NCBI GenBank assembly: GCA_013397075.1
Contig: VWZS01007477.1
Span: forward strand, 268,737 to 332,736
Origin: Rhabdornis inornatus
Lineage: Eukaryota > Chordata > Aves > Passeriformes > Rhabdornithidae
Length of the DNA: 64,000 nucleotides
Reading direction: 5' to 3'
Shown: piece after piece, positions 1 through 13,500 of the stretch
Layout: every line of letters starts with the position of its first letter
Position numbering within the stretch: the stretch's first letter is position 1
The notes under the pieces: model-generated
Told to the model about the DNA's origin: nothing
The model's input: the letters and a program-made list of their open reading frames with translations, nothing else
The model's database searches: none
Position numbers and translations under genes: made by a program

Positions 1-1844
1 TCATGGTGAATTGTGTCCCATGGGAGAAACCCCCACTGGAGCAGGGGAAGAGCATGAGGAGCCCTTCCTCTGAGGAGGAAGGAGCAGAAGCAAAGATGTG
101 TGATGAACTGATCATAACCCTCATGCCTCATCCCCCTACACCACTGAGGAAGCAGAGAAATTGGGGGCAAAGTTAGAATAATGAACTCTTCAATTAATTC
201 CTAAAGCAAGCTCCTAAAATGTACCTTGAACCTAAATACCATATTTAAATTAAAAGCAGCTATTCTGGACAGATACTGAATTACTTCATTTTCAAGGGAT
301 CATATTTTGGATCAGTTTTGTACTAGAACTCCTCTCCATGTCTACAATGCACTGTAGGGCTGCAGCACTCTAGAAAAAGCATAAACTTGTCAGAAGTGAT
401 GTAAATCCCAAAGCAGCACATTTCCAGCTCACAGAGTGTGTTCCTGGGGAAACTGCCTGAGCTCAGAGCATCCCCTGCAGCCCCCAGGAAGGGCCAGGGC
501 TGCACATGCTGTGCTCAGGCCAGACCAGGCACACCCTGACTCACCTCTGAAAACCTCCAAAGCTGAGCTCTTTTCCTAAGTGGAAGCTGAGAAAAACAAT
601 AAAAAGCCCATAAGAAAGACCCTTCCTTTAGAGGTGACAAGCCAGTGGATAAAATAGATCTGCACTAACACAAGATTTCTTTAGGTCTGAATAAATAAGG
701 CAGTGTTTTTCCTTTTTAAGTCATGACACACATGATTTAAATAAAACAAAACTGGGAATTATTTAAACGTGATTTACATGCTGTCAGGATGTGAAGAGTC
801 ACAATCAATTTCAAAGTTAAGTCCTTACTAAGGGGAATGGGATGAGTTCACACTTCATATGAGGGTATTACTTCAGCAAAGCCTGCTGCACACTAAACAC
901 ACAGTATATTAATTTACTACCTGAAGGCCTAAGGTTTGGGGGTTTTTTTGACATTTTGAATTATGAGGCATCTGCAAACAGATCCTAAATCTGAATTGCA
1001 CATGGATTTTCCACACCAGCCAATTCCAATTGCCCCTAGACATCCCCTCCAGCATTAATCACTCACCCACACTACTGTAGTTCATATTTCTTTTACAGAA
1101 ACAGAGGTCTGCAAAATTCTTAAACTCATGCCTAGAAAACAGGAATTATTACTTCTGTGGCAAACTAAGTTTTAAACATAAGGGACCCAATTCTGCCTTC
1201 AGTTATACTGCCATAAATCTTTAACAATTCCATTAGATTTATAACAGTGTAACTGAGGAGGAAATTGAGCCCAAGATATTTTCTAAATTGGTAATTAAAT
1301 AGCAGAATTTTAGTTTGGCACAGAGTAAAGACCTCTTAGATTACTTCTTTGGATAAGGCTACATACTTTTTTGTTCCTTGAATAATGATGTTAGGAACAA
1401 ATCAAATCATCCTATTTTCAGCAGCCTGTCTCTTATTATGTAGAAGGACCACATCATCTCATGGAGCATCAATATGGGGCTAAACACTGCCTCAGTTTCC
1501 CATCCACTTTCTCTCCTCCATATAAATCTTAGACTTCTTTCGGCTCTCCATTATTTGTACACAGTATACAGCACCTTGAGGACCTTTTCTTGCTTGGTTT
1601 CAAGGAGCTACTATATTAAGCAAATGTCTAATAATAATAAAATGGCATTTAGTCAACTCCCTTATTAGAGGAGCAAGACATCCTGTGGTCACATTATGCA
1701 GAGATTGTACTCTCCAGAAGATGCAGCCTGCACAGGATGTGGTGCAGGAACATGGATTTGCCACAGTTGCCCTAAACTCCCCAAGGGTCACTGGATAAGC
1801 TGTGAAAGGACCCTCTTCAGCACTAAAGCTTAGATGGCACTGGG

Positions 1845-1933
1845 GGGAAGAGGGCTCAATTCCCAGCTCTGCTATAAAACCCCTGATGACATCAGACAAG
1901 TTATTTAGTCCCTCTAGGCTGCTTCTCTTCATT
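1845..1933 (+). mobile_element. MIR-like SINE relic
   Basis: The order of motifs follows the MIR core: gggctcaattcccagctctgc, then acaagttatttagtccctct, then a cttctcttcat tail. Divergence is high, as expected for an element this old. The match is from memory of the consensus. Confidence 0.5.
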
Positions 1934-3800
1934 GGGCAAGGGCAGCTTGTAAAATTTCCTGTCTCGTAATTTTAATAGAAGTGGGTTTTTAATGGCTATT
2001 TTACCTCATTTTAATTTTTGCTCAGTATTTCCAGCCCTAATGCATCTTCCCTGTTATTCAGCACTTTGCTGAGCTCAGATGCCAGGCTCCAGGCCATCCC
2101 CCACCGTGTCACACTCACAGGGGTCAGTGGGAGGCTGGAACCTGGGACAACTGCTCCCAGATGGGGGCTGAGGGACATCAAGAGCGAGGCCAGGCCAAAG
2201 GGCTTTCTGAGCTGTCCCACCTGTTAATGGCACTCCTGTGGCCACCCAGCTATGCAGCTCCAGTGGCCTCTCCTCTCTGCCTGGCCGGGTGGAAAATCCC
2301 GCGGGCGGCTCGTCCGTGCGCTATCCCTTACAGCAATTCTCCCCAGCCCGCTGCTGATTGGGCCTGCTGCAGCTAAAAATACCCCAAATACATAGCACAC
2401 AATGTATGCCTGCATACCTCACCTATCTAAATATATGCCCACATGCCTACCTAATAACAGCTACACACACGAATCACGCTATTCCTTCCTTTGCTGAGCA
2501 CTCTCACGGGAGGTTGCTTCCACTTGCCAAAGCAAAGGAAGGTCCCAGCCAAGAAGTAGCCAATTCCTTGTGTATAAACCTCCTGGCTGAGGGCTCCCAA
2601 ATGCATTTTAATTGGCTAGAACACATTTTATTCACACACACAAAGCTGTTTGCACATATATGTATGTGCATGTATTTATATACAGCTATTAGTAAACACT
2701 TCTTTCACCATTAATTGTTCTGGAAGGCTTATTGCTGGCAGCCCGTCCAAGGAAGAACCAAACAAATGAAAATGCAATTCTTGTTCAAAGAATTAAGAGC
2801 TGAAGTTACCAGGTCACACAAAGGCAACTGCTAAAATGATCCAAAGACTACTTTCACTATGGAAAATTATTAGTTGTCAACTATACCCAGCCTGCTGTCC
2901 CCAAGCCCCTGAACTGGGACCCAGCTGAGCTAACATTTTCCTTTTCTCAGTGTCTAAGACAGCAATGTTACCTGCTAGTTTAGGGGTAAAACTGGTGCTG
3001 AATCCAGGAGGCTGAAGACTCATTTCTCGTCTCTGCTCCCTACTCAATTGCATTGCTAGCATGACAAAAAATGCAATTTAAACTGTGATTTTTACTTAAT
3101 TAATTGTTTTCTTTTCCATGCTAACCAGGCACCAGTGGATGTTAAGGTAGAAGGAAGAAAAAGTGGAGCAGCTTCAGGCAAATAAGCTTCAGATGCTTCA
3201 GCTCTGCTGCAATGATTAGGCAAACTGAAAAAGCATTTTCTTTATTATATGCAAACTTGGCATACTCTACCTCACCTACTTCCACTCAGATTACTGTTAT
3301 TACTGACATCCCAGCAACTCCCACAGTGTGCAGTGCCTTCTCAGGGTTCCAATTCCCTTGTGAATTTGGGATGTATTGCTGTCCCTTTTACATCAGTTTA
3401 ACAAGCCATGCCCCTTCTGACTGCTTAAAAGAGCATTCATGAAAGAGAATTAGCACATTCATATCCCCAATTTGTATTATTTTTGCTTACAAAAACATGT
3501 TCCTTAGTTAAACAGTGTAAACACTTTGTATGCCTACAACAAAGCCAGAAAAATTGCAGAGGAGCCTTTTTTCTACTAACTAAACCATTACTTCTGAAAG
3601 TCTGTAAACTGTTAATCCATTAGTGTCTAATTTCTTAAACTCAAATTCCAGACTTGAATCATCTGGAAGCCCAGAGCCTGAAGTGTTTCTGTCTGATGTT
3701 CCAGACCAAGTGCCCCACATGAAATTGTTTGTAGAATAGGAAAATATTCTTATAATGGTATTAATGCAACTTCTCAAGGGCACCACAAAAAAAAAAAAAA

Positions 3801-3801
3801 N
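3801..3801. other. single ambiguous base in a poly(A) run
   Basis: One N after 14 A; probably an unresolved homopolymer length. Confidence 0.9.
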
Positions 3802-5265
3802 AAATCCTTCATGCATCTGTTAGGAAATCCCCATAAGACTCAGATAAGATACATATTAATTTTGAATAGCAGGCCCTCAGGGAATTGTGTAAGACTCATG
3901 TCACAACCACCACAGCATTCACTCTCCAGCAGTTAGCCCAGGATCACCCCTGTGAGGTGTGGGGTGGGACACAAACCTACTTCTCAGGAGACTGCATGTC
4001 CCCAGAAAAACAAAGATGCTGTGAAATTTCTTTGTGTTCCCACTGCTCCTTGTCCCCCACAGTGTTATTTGATATCACACTTAGACTGAGCAAACCCACC
4101 AAGTGAACAGTGGGAACATTGGGATGGAGTTTCCCTTCCAGCATGGCTCAGATGTCTGGTTTTCACCACTCATCTCACTGGCCCCTAGTCCATCTTGAAC
4201 AGCCATCTAGGATTTCCCAAGTCCAGCACTCTTAGGTGCTGGCACAAACCACGGTGACGGTGCTGCCAGCTCAGGGGTCCATTTTTGATCAATATTTTTT
4301 TCTGTTGCTGGTCATGTAAGATGCTCCCTGCACTGTCCAAGTCTCTCTCTTCACAAAACAGCAATTCCTATGTTTTCTCACCTCTTCTGCTTCCATAAGG
4401 GTGCCCAGAACAAGAGTGTCACCATGGATACAACTTCCCCTCCCCATGTCCTCCTCAGGCTTTACTGGAGATGTGAGGCACTGCTCTGCTGCCACAACTG
4501 TGTGACACAACTCAGGTGGTGTTTGAAGGGCAGACACTTCTACCAGAGTCTCACACTGGTCCCATGAAGAGGAATTCAAGCCTCACAGCCCATCATAGCC
4601 CCCAGGTGTTGGCCTTACTTGTCCAACTCAAGTTGTCCCCAGGTTGCCTGAATGAGAAGGTGTTTGCCCTGGGGGCGATCCCAGTTCTGCAAGGAATGAG
4701 AGCAAATAAACAAGCCAATTTTCTTTCATGCTATCTACATGAAGGGTTTTCAATTATCTTGATTTCTCAGTACTGTGCAACCAACTAACACACTCCATCA
4801 GCCTGACCCAGACTGTTTTAACTACCTCCTAGCACGACAGCTATTTCTTAAAGCTACCAAACTCTGCCTTCTGCAATCACAGGATCACAAGTTCATCTTG
4901 AGAAACCAGTGCTGGGAGAAAAACGAGCCAATACAAATGACCCCAGACAACCACCTAAATGGATCCTGGATGTTCCAGTGAGGTTGCATCACTTCAGTGG
5001 TCTCATGTTAATGTGTGTCAGTTCTACACAAGGGTATTACCAAAGGAACAATGGCATGAAGGAAAGACACAGTCTTACTCTGTTCAGTATGGCTGCTTAA
5101 ATAGGATTAACCACTAAATGACTCTGAAGTGGACAAATGCCTGATCTGAACCTGTCCTGGTAGCTTCCACTTCATTTCAGGCAGGAACTGATGTTGCCAG
5201 TACCTCCCCCAGGCAGTGCCTGCTGGACACTGGGAGGCTGGGGCAGCAGCCACACTCTTGTCTTT

Positions 5266-5352
5266 CCTATCAAAGGGATATACATTTCCCATGAAAGGGA
5301 TATGCATTTCCCATCAGAGGGATATATATTTCCCATCAAAGGCTATACACAT
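5266..5352 (+). repeat. 22-bp tandem repeat (about 4 units)
   Basis: Units resemble ccatcaaagggatatacatt with point differences (atgcatt, atatatt). The last copy is degraded. Confidence 0.9.
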
Positions 5353-7689
5353 CTTTCTGCCAATTCCCCTTCATATGGGTGGCTGAAGAGAACATGTTTA
5401 GTAGAGAGAGGACAAAGCCCAACTGCTAAAAACCACTTTTAAAGGATGTCCCTCTCTTTCTGATGCATCATTTCTCAGGAAAACCTTCTAGCACACATTC
5501 CCATTTTGTTTGGAACCCATCATCCTCCCAACCCAGCACAGCCAATGGAATGCTGGACCCATGGCTGTGCCATGTACTTTCCACAGTATTACTGACACTT
5601 TCAGCTGTGGTGCTGACCACAGCCTGCTCCCCAAGCAGGAGCTGATACCCTTATCACACACAGCTCTCACTATCCCACCTGGATTTTCTCTTCAGGATAG
5701 CAGGCTATGGCAGAGGGGGGGGGGGGAAATTCTCTATCACGTTATCTCAAAGCACTGGCAATTTACTCTTGAAAGCCCAAGGAGAAAGACTCCACCCTGT
5801 TCCCCCACATTTCAGAAATCCTGGAGGACGAGCGAGCCCAACAACCGCTCCTTTGCATGGCTGGGCTCACAGAACCAGATCCTGCCCTCCTGTTGATGCT
5901 GCAAGAGCATCACAGCGCGGCAGAATCGCTCTCAGGCAGATTTGCCATGACCCAAGCAGTTCCAGCAGCACCTCCTGCAGCAGAGCCCGTCCCTCTGGCC
6001 CTTGCTGCCCTTCCCTGCTGGCCAAGGGCTCAGCACAGGCACACCGAGCGAGCCCAGCACTGCCAGAGGGTCTCTGGACACATTTGTTTAAAACCTGAAA
6101 AACCCAAATAGTGCCTTTCACAATAGGAGCCTCCACTGCGTTCATTTGGTGCACGTTGCTGAGAGAACAAAAAAGGAGGGGGGGGAAAAAAAACCCCAAA
6201 CACAAGAGCGTATCTTTGTACAATGATTGCAGGAACAGATGAATAAACATGAAACCTGATACTTCACATCTGGTATTTCATCACTCCAAATACCTTATTC
6301 ACATTCAAATATGCTTAACACTGTGGAAACTTTATAAGGTAACAATGTCTTTATGGAGACAGCAACTTGCATGGAACTTTTAAAATAAAAAGCAATAGTA
6401 AAAATAATTTATAACATGTTACTGTACCCTTCATAAAGCTATTTATCTCACAGTTTCCTAAAAGAAACCCAGAAAAACACCAAATAATGGCAGTTAGCTA
6501 CAGAAGCAGGCAAGCCCACAGAACAGGATTTCTTTTGTCAATGTTCCAGTTCAAAGTTCAATTTTAATACCCAATTTACAGAAGGTGTTTTGGAAATGAA
6601 GACTATTATTACTCATCATACAAAAATTCTATTATCTGCGCAGAAATTTTTATGCAAGTATCCTTTTCTCTTAACAGTGCATGCCAAGAGATTTTATGTA
6701 TAATCTAATAAACATACACAGTTCTGAAAAGCTGCTATGCAGTTTCTCACGTTAATTAGTACTCATTCTTCTCCGTAAAACTACTAAACATGCTAAAAAA
6801 CATCCTTTTAATAATCACTACAGACTCATAAACACTTTTGTTGCAGAGATGAACACCTCCAATGCAAACTCACAACTGAAGAGCTGTTTAAAGGTCTCAA
6901 AAATTAATATCAAGTGATTTTGTTGTCTTAAAGGCAAAAGCCATCTCTGCTACTTTGAGGCCAGTTTTGCAGTGCTGATAACAAAATGTCTGCAGGCATA
7001 TTCATATTCCCCTTGCTAGCACTTATGGCACTTTGGCATCGTCCCTAGAGCTGCACTAAAGCCACATCTTGTTGTAGCTAAATTTCAAAAAAAAAAAAAA
7101 AAAAGAAAACGTGCACACAGAGCCAAATCCAATCCCGTGGTATCTCCAGTGACTTCAGTGTTACAGCAGGGATAAAAGTAGGGCTGCATTTCACAGCAGC
7201 TTTCATTCTTGTAATCTTTTCCAAAACACTCTCCCAGGAGCAAAGACAAGCACAGGCAAATATCTTGCCAATAAGTGAGTTCACAGGGATTGCTACAAGT
7301 CACTAAAGTGTCAGCAGTAAAAGCCCAACAGTGGGAACAAAGTACAAGCACAGGACAGCCAATGCCCTCCAAGGGGCTGGATTTTACTATGAGTGCATAA
7401 ACAAGGACAGGGAAACTCATGGAAATGGATCTCTGAGATGGAAAGCAAATTACAGGGTGCCCTGCTTGTACCAGAGGAGGATATTTGTGTTTAATCAATC
7501 CTTCTTTTGGAACACTACAGATGAAAAAAGCCTCACCAATGCCTTGGCAAGACACGTGAAAATGGGGCTAAGAACTCAGCCTCTCCTCCGTGGCCTACAC
7601 TGGGCTGCTTCCACAAAGAGTGTGAGCATCAATTTATAGATGTGCTCCTCTATCCTCCTTCAAGCCTCCACATTTACACCCTCCCCACC

Positions 7690-7766
7690 TTTTTATTTTT
7701 ATTTATTTATTTTAATTTATTTCACTTATTTTATTTACCTGTTTCTATTTTTATTTATTTATTTAG
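7690..7766 (+). repeat. TTTA-rich low-complexity tract
   Basis: Repeated ATTTATTT blocks with a short CACTTA and CCTGTTTC interruption. Confidence 0.9.
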
Positions 7767-8449
7767 TCAATACTGTGCTTGGAGCAAAACCAATGCTGTA
7801 AGACCTTCACAACCTCACTCACAAAGGAAAGGGGAAAGAAGTGATGGATAGAATTTTCCTGCAGGAAACTTATCACATGTCCCTTGGCTTTACCTTGTAC
7901 TCCCTTTCTCTCAAGAATTTCAAAACCAGTTTCTGGAATTTGCCCATCCAAACCAAAACTAGTGTCTTTCCTTCTTACCCAAGCATTTCCTATAAATTTA
8001 AAAACAAGAGTTTCATTAAGCTTTCATTCTGTTTTCTGAGGGTTTCTTCAAGGAGCCATAACCCTGGGCCAGCAGCAGCCTGAAATGCTCCTGCTCTTGC
8101 ACAGGTCACAGTTTTGTCTTTGCAGCCTGAGGATGCCCCAAGGCAAGAAAAAATATGTTAGGACATCCCCTTTCCTCTCCCCAGCCAGGGGCCCCTGCAA
8201 CCCTTCTCTGTGGGGATAGGATCAAAAGTCTTTTGTTCTCCTCATCCTCTTGTGTCTTAAGTTACATTTTTGGGAAGGCAAAGGGAGAGGGAAACACCCT
8301 CCCCTTTCCTTCCCTCCTTCATCCGAGGTTTCAGCTGTAGAGGAACAGCTGAAGTGACCCAGGAGAAGTCACAGATGTCCCTCAGTGCCACTGGGGCAGC
8401 TCTCCCATCAGGAGCCACCCTGCCCTAGCCCAGGTGGCACCACGGGCAG

Positions 8450-8572
8450 GAGCCCCTCACCCACAGATCCCAGTGCCCCCAGTGCCCCCTGAGCCCCTCA
8501 CCCACAAATCCCAGTGCCCCCAGTGCCCCCTGAGCCCCTCACCCACAGATCCCAGTGCCCCCAGTCCCTCTT
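8450..8572 (+). repeat. 41-bp tandem repeat (3 units)
   Basis: Units start at 8450, 8491 and 8532 with gagcccctcacccaca and continue atcccagtgcccccagtg. The first two are nearly identical and the third decays at its end. It is C-rich on the plus strand. Confidence 0.95.
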
Positions 8573-9810
8573 GAGCAATCCTGTGGGTCCCCTGGAGCCA
8601 GCTGAACACAAACCTCTGAGAAATGCCAATTTAAGGATGATTTTTAGACCACCACAAAGAACAGTGAAGAAACTCTGGCTGCTTGCTTACATGAATGTCG
8701 CAAAGCTCTCATTAAATCAAAGGCAGAGACTTCAAATATTTCTTCAAGCAAAATCTCTGCTCTTCTCAAAGTCTCCCTCCAAAGAGCAAAAACTACAATT
8801 GCTTAACTTAATCCACACAGAGTGATCATTACATTTGCTTCCATAAAGATCAGATTTGTTCTGGTGCCTGTATCGAAAGGTAATTTCAGTTAGAAAATGA
8901 AATGATGCTCTCTTGACCTTTTGTCTTACATGGTCCATGAATTACTGACACATTACAATATCCCCCAACACTATGGAAGCTTGGCCATATTGCAGTGTCT
9001 CTCTTGTAAGTGAAATAAACTTGGTATGCCACTAAAAGGCATTAAATTATTTTCATTATGCCACACAGAATGTAAAACACTTACACTGTTTTGATTTCAA
9101 AATCCTTGGAGAACAATTATGCACTTAGGGCCATAAGACTCTATTAGGAAGTCCTCAGAAACCTAGCATGGTTTCAATAAATCCTCAAACACTACAAAGC
9201 AATCACTCAGTTTGAAGAATGAAAACATGAGTTCATCCACTGCAAAGGCAGGATGTAAATTCTGCTCATACAGTGCCCTGCACTTCCTAACACATTTCTT
9301 TCTACTCAATCAGGGCAACACTTTTAAGTGAAGTTTTCAGCATCAAGCACGCAGAGCTCCTTTTTTGATTGAAAATTAACTATATTTGATTTAGGATTAA
9401 CATAAATATGAGATGTGCCTATGCTTATGGTATTACTAGCTACCAGTATTAATCAGCAATTAGATATGCACAAATAGTTTTATACATATATAATTCAACA
9501 AATGTTAACATTCAGGATTAGTAACCATTAAACTAAATCAGTGATTTTTGCAATTAATGGATAAAGATATTAATTTCTATAATTTATACTATGGCACAAA
9601 AAAAATGCTTCAAAGCACCAAAAAGCGGATTTTCAGGGGTGACTAGTATGGTTGTAGGGATCCTGATTTAAAAAAAATAAAATGCAGCCACCCTTATTTT
9701 GGCTGATAATCCCTGGGGCACTGCCACCAACCCCTGGGGCACAGGCACACAAGGGCTCTGCCAGGCCCAAGGAGGAGTTTGGTAAAGGGAAAAGAGACCC
9801 TAACTTGGAT

Positions 9811-9875
9811 CTTTCTTTTTTTTTTTTTTTTCCATTTTATCACTTTTTTTTCTTTTTTCATTTTTCATTTTTGCA
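9811..9875 (+). repeat. T-rich pyrimidine tract
   Basis: Long T runs broken by single C or CA. Purine-rich on the transcript strand. Confidence 0.85.
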
Positions 9876-10294
9876 TCATCTGCCACAGCACCATGCACAC
9901 TGCACTTCCCATTTGCCTGTCTTCACTATTTAGTGAAAAATAAAGAAAAATGCCTAATTATTTTTTATGCCCAAGGAGTAACACATTTACATGCTTCTTT
10001 TAAATATCCTCATTCAGCCACAGCACAGAACTTGTCAAAGGCAGCTATATAAGGTAACTAATACAACAATTCTGTATCAGTATTGCTTTCCTAGTGCCAG
10101 CAGAGAAGGAAATGGCTTGGACAGTCCTGAACACCACATCAGCTCAGCTGAGCTCTCTCAGCCTCACAGATTTCTTCACTATTTACTCCAAAAGCACCAA
10201 AATCAGAACCAGGAACATGGTGTAGCAACCAGCTGGGCTTTACAGTTCTCACGTTGGAACAATTATTTCCAAAGGCTAAATGCCCACCACTTAC

Positions 10295-10548
10295 CATACA
10301 TTTTGCCTTCATCTGATAAGATGATTTTCCTCCTGCCACACGGTGGATAGATAGCTAGAGCCTCCTGAAAGCTCTGTTCAATGTCAGGGCTCCAGACCCC
10401 TTCTGCATCGTTGTCAATAGGTTTATCTGCAGAGTCACTCATTCTTTCAATGTCCTCGGCAGGACTCTCGCTGCCGCTCCAGCTGCTGGGCTCAATGGTG
10501 ATGGCTGGCGTCTCCAAGCCGAAGCCTGGAGTCTTCAGGGGGATAAAC
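10295..10548 (-). CDS. TEAD1: TEAD1 first coding exon (partial CDS 10496-10295; 5' UTR 10548-10497)
   Basis: This exon encodes the amino terminus of TEAD1, the nuclear TEA-domain transcription factor that binds CATTCC-type (MCAT) sites and recruits YAP/TAZ. Read on the minus strand, an acceptor (tttgtgttgcag) ends at 10549 and a strong donor (G/gtaagt) begins at 10294. The frame gives 67 residues plus one base, so the exon ends in phase 1. Residues 1-30 are the acidic and serine-rich tail (EPSSWSGSESPAED, then DSADKPIDND). From about residue 31 the TEA domain begins, with AEGVWSPDIEQSFQEALAIY forming helix 1 and the following loop, then PPCGRRKIILSDEGKMY. No in-frame ATG precedes this. The start is taken as ATT at 10496-10494, in context ACC-ATT-G, matching the non-AUG initiation known for vertebrate TEAD1. 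Residue 16 is Ile (ATT), where I recall Met in other vertebrates. The rest of the gene lies left of the window. Identity is very sure because TEAD2-4 differ in the tail. Confidence 0.96.
10494..10496 (-). promoter_or_regulatory. TEAD1: non-AUG (ATT) translation start of TEAD1
   Basis: The ATT codon has A at -3 and G at +4, the strongest flanking context for scanning ribosomes. It opens the frame that begins with EPSSWSGS. The first in-frame ATG is codon 19 (10442-10440), and using it would remove the conserved serine-rich tail. Initiation at AUU is established for human TEAD1; its use here is inferred from the matching sequence. Confidence 0.85.
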
Positions 10549-13500
10549 CTGCAACACAAACAACCCCAAAAGGCATTAAAGGCATGCAACCCCAGGCAAA
10601 CATTTCTGCCTACTGCCCATGCTAAGTGAGCAGCTGATGGCAGCACCCAGGAGAAGTGAAAAATTCATAACAATTCTACCCCAAACGAGCAGAGGTGCAG
10701 CAACAAGGCTGCCAGAAGGGGAACTCCACTACATTTTCTGAATCAGATTATTTTTCACAAGTAGTCAAAGTGGGGCAAAACTCTCCAGCCCTGTTGCATC
10801 CAGCTGAAGATTGGCACCCTAAAAATAACAAGCCAGATCCTCAGACAGGGGGAAATCAGTGTACTGCCACTGGCTGGAAGGGAAGCACACCAATTTATGC
10901 CTCAAACCATTTGAACCTAAAAACAAAAGCAAAAAGTATTGTTCACATTCATCCGGATGTCAGTGGATTAAATGGAATTATACCAGCGATGCCACAGCTC
11001 AATGTAATTAACTGGAAAAGGCTGTAATTTTCAGATCTTACCCAAATAAATAATACAATCAGAATCCAAGCCACATACAAAAAGAAATCCTTAAAATGAT
11101 AATACCAGAGCAAGGAATTACAAGAGAAGATATATGCTTTGCCTGATTTAAAACGTCTCTGTCACAGAACCATAGCAGAACAAAAATTACAAGCTTCAAG
11201 TTGCTGAATCAATTTAATAAGAAATAATTTAATATAGCTGCACCTGCTCACACCAGCAGAGCTGCAGATCTGTCAGTGTTCCTTTTATATTTTTGAGAGA
11301 AATACAACTCTGCTGTAAAGACTTGCTCCAGGCAAAAAAGCTGCTACACCAGACCACGTTCACCTCTGGTGTAATTCTTCGGGAAGCCAGTGAAATAACA
11401 CCAGGAACAGATTTGGCTCAACATGTCGAGGCATAATGCAGTTTTATTTTGAAAAAAGAAGGAGTTTGGTGACTCTAACTGATCTAAGTGGATGGGAGTG
11501 TTCGAACATGCACACATGAGCTGCAAACACAGTTAAAAATCCAGTTTCCTGGCTAAACACTCAAAACCCGTGAACTAGGAGATTTTTATCCTGCTAGGGC
11601 AGAGGACAGGGGCTTCCCCTTGCACAGACCTCCCTCCTCCTGCTGAAATGTCTCTCACTGGGGTCTCAGGATGTCATAAAACAACAGGTGGGAAGGAGCA
11701 GAACAGCGTTCCCCCCACGGAGAAACAAGGGGAGGGTGTACATGGAAGGCCATAACGCCTCTGACTAAACACCTTTGGGCTGGAGAAGAGCCTGAAAGAG
11801 GAAATATTTCCAGCAGCCCTCACCTGAGCTGCCCAGCCAACCAAGCACTAGAGATAACCAAAACCTGACTGTCCAGTCCCTCGGAGGCCACGGTGTCCTG
11901 CAAAAAACCAGCTGCAACTGGGGAAACTGGGAGCAGGCTGTCTCACAAACCAACCTCACCAGTCTGGCATCCGTGCACAGGGTATTTCCCCTTCTCCAGG
12001 CTCCAACAGGAGCTCAGAGGGATCAGGACCTGTGAGATGGGCTCCCATGAATTCGATTTTCCTTGCCTGTTTCCACAGAGAGGCATTTCCTGACTTCGTG
12101 TTGGTTTGAACATTTCAGCACAGCTTAGGAAAATGTTAGTGCCTCTCCACCCCTACCAGCCAGGCTAATCAGTGCCTCAAACGCCTTTTAATAACTGATA
12201 ATGAGGGAGCAGATGGATTCACAGGGAGCCACACACGTGTAAGTGGGTGAGAACTCTGGCCAAATGCACCGCTTATTGTCTGGGAAATCCAAAGCCCACA
12301 AAATTTTTTAAGTCCTCATTGCACAAGGGGAGATGCAAACCTTGGTAAAATAGTGAAACCCCCTCCTTCATAATCCTCAGGAGGCTGAAGGGTTGATTCA
12401 ACCCCTGGAAGAGTTGAATCTTGTGTGCAAGACTTAGCCCAAGCACGAGCACAGCGATACTGGGAAACTACTGACAAAAACAATCACGTCCACTTAAGCC
12501 TTCACATAGAGGGGGAATCTCTGGTAAATGAGAGATAATTGAATGTTGATGGGGATTATTAGGGGGAGGGGCCAGTTTTATTGCAATAGTGCAGGGGAAA
12601 ATGGCTGCTGGAGGATTTATTGGCCTCACATGACCGAACCATGAGGAGCATTTCGGCAGAAGGCAGCACGGGGTGGGACACGTCACTGGCTCTGTTTTCC
12701 AAAGGTGGCTGCAGCAAGAAATCCTTCCCCTCCCTGAGCCCAGGCCCATGGCTTGCAGTGCACAGCACAGCCATGGGCAGCTCCTGCTCACATCAACCAC
12801 CCTCTGCTTACCAAACCTGCCACAGCCATAGCCTCCAGTCCTATTATCATCTTAGAAACCAGCCCTTGTTATTACATTATGCTGAAATAATAATTAAAAT
12901 GCACAGGGAGCACAGTGAGGCTCTAAAGTAATTAATGTTACTTGATAGTCATGTTATATCTTGTGTTGTGTTTACTGGTGAATTTTCACTAACGTGCTAT
13001 CTCCCTTCTCATTCCTCTTTACCTACTTGGATATCATCTTGAGGCACTCATAGCTCCTATTCCAGCCTCTAAAATGGAAGATAACCAAGTGTTCCTTGCA
13101 GAACATCTGTACAATAGGGGCGTGGAGCAGCCTGCTGGAAGAAAACCTCTCAGATTAAAGGTTATTCGCAGTGATTTCCATTTTGGTGAATGCTGACACT
13201 GCAGATCAAGCCAGAGGGCCAAGGAGGAAAAAAAAATCTTGTATTGCAACTGCTAAATGGCTCCCTCTTACTTCAGGAAAGAAATTAGCTAGCTCAGTTA
13301 ATCATTTCCAGCTCAGCTCTATGCATCAAAAGGCAATTCCACCTCCTCCTTAGCTTGAATTCTAAGGACTCAACTGTGATGAAAAATTTCAGACGTGTTA
13401 TGCTGGAGTTCAACACCATTATCAAAAATAATACAAGCTGTCAACAGATGAGCTTTTTTGCACATTTCTAATGAGCTATAAATCTCATGTGAAAAATGTG

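Larger units (their letters stand above)
1..10294 (-). other. TEAD1: TEAD1 intron downstream of the first coding exon (5' part)
   Basis: Intronic sequence that follows the donor at 10294; it continues past the left edge. I looked for the next TEAD1 coding exon (RNELIARYIKLRTGKTR) on the minus strand and did not find it. The stretch is AT-rich and holds only the repeats listed separately, a MIR-like relic, a small CpG cluster near 2286-2320 and homopolymer runs. Open frames here are short and carry no recognisable domain. Confidence 0.8.

Noticed and set aside
7085..7555. 156-codon minus-strand open frame
   Set aside because: Ends in a poly-Phe run from a poly(A) tract; no homology that I recognise and no splice support.
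1..10294. Second TEAD1 coding exon (RNELIARYIKL segment)
   Set aside because: Searched for by eye on the minus strand and not found; it must lie beyond the left edge.
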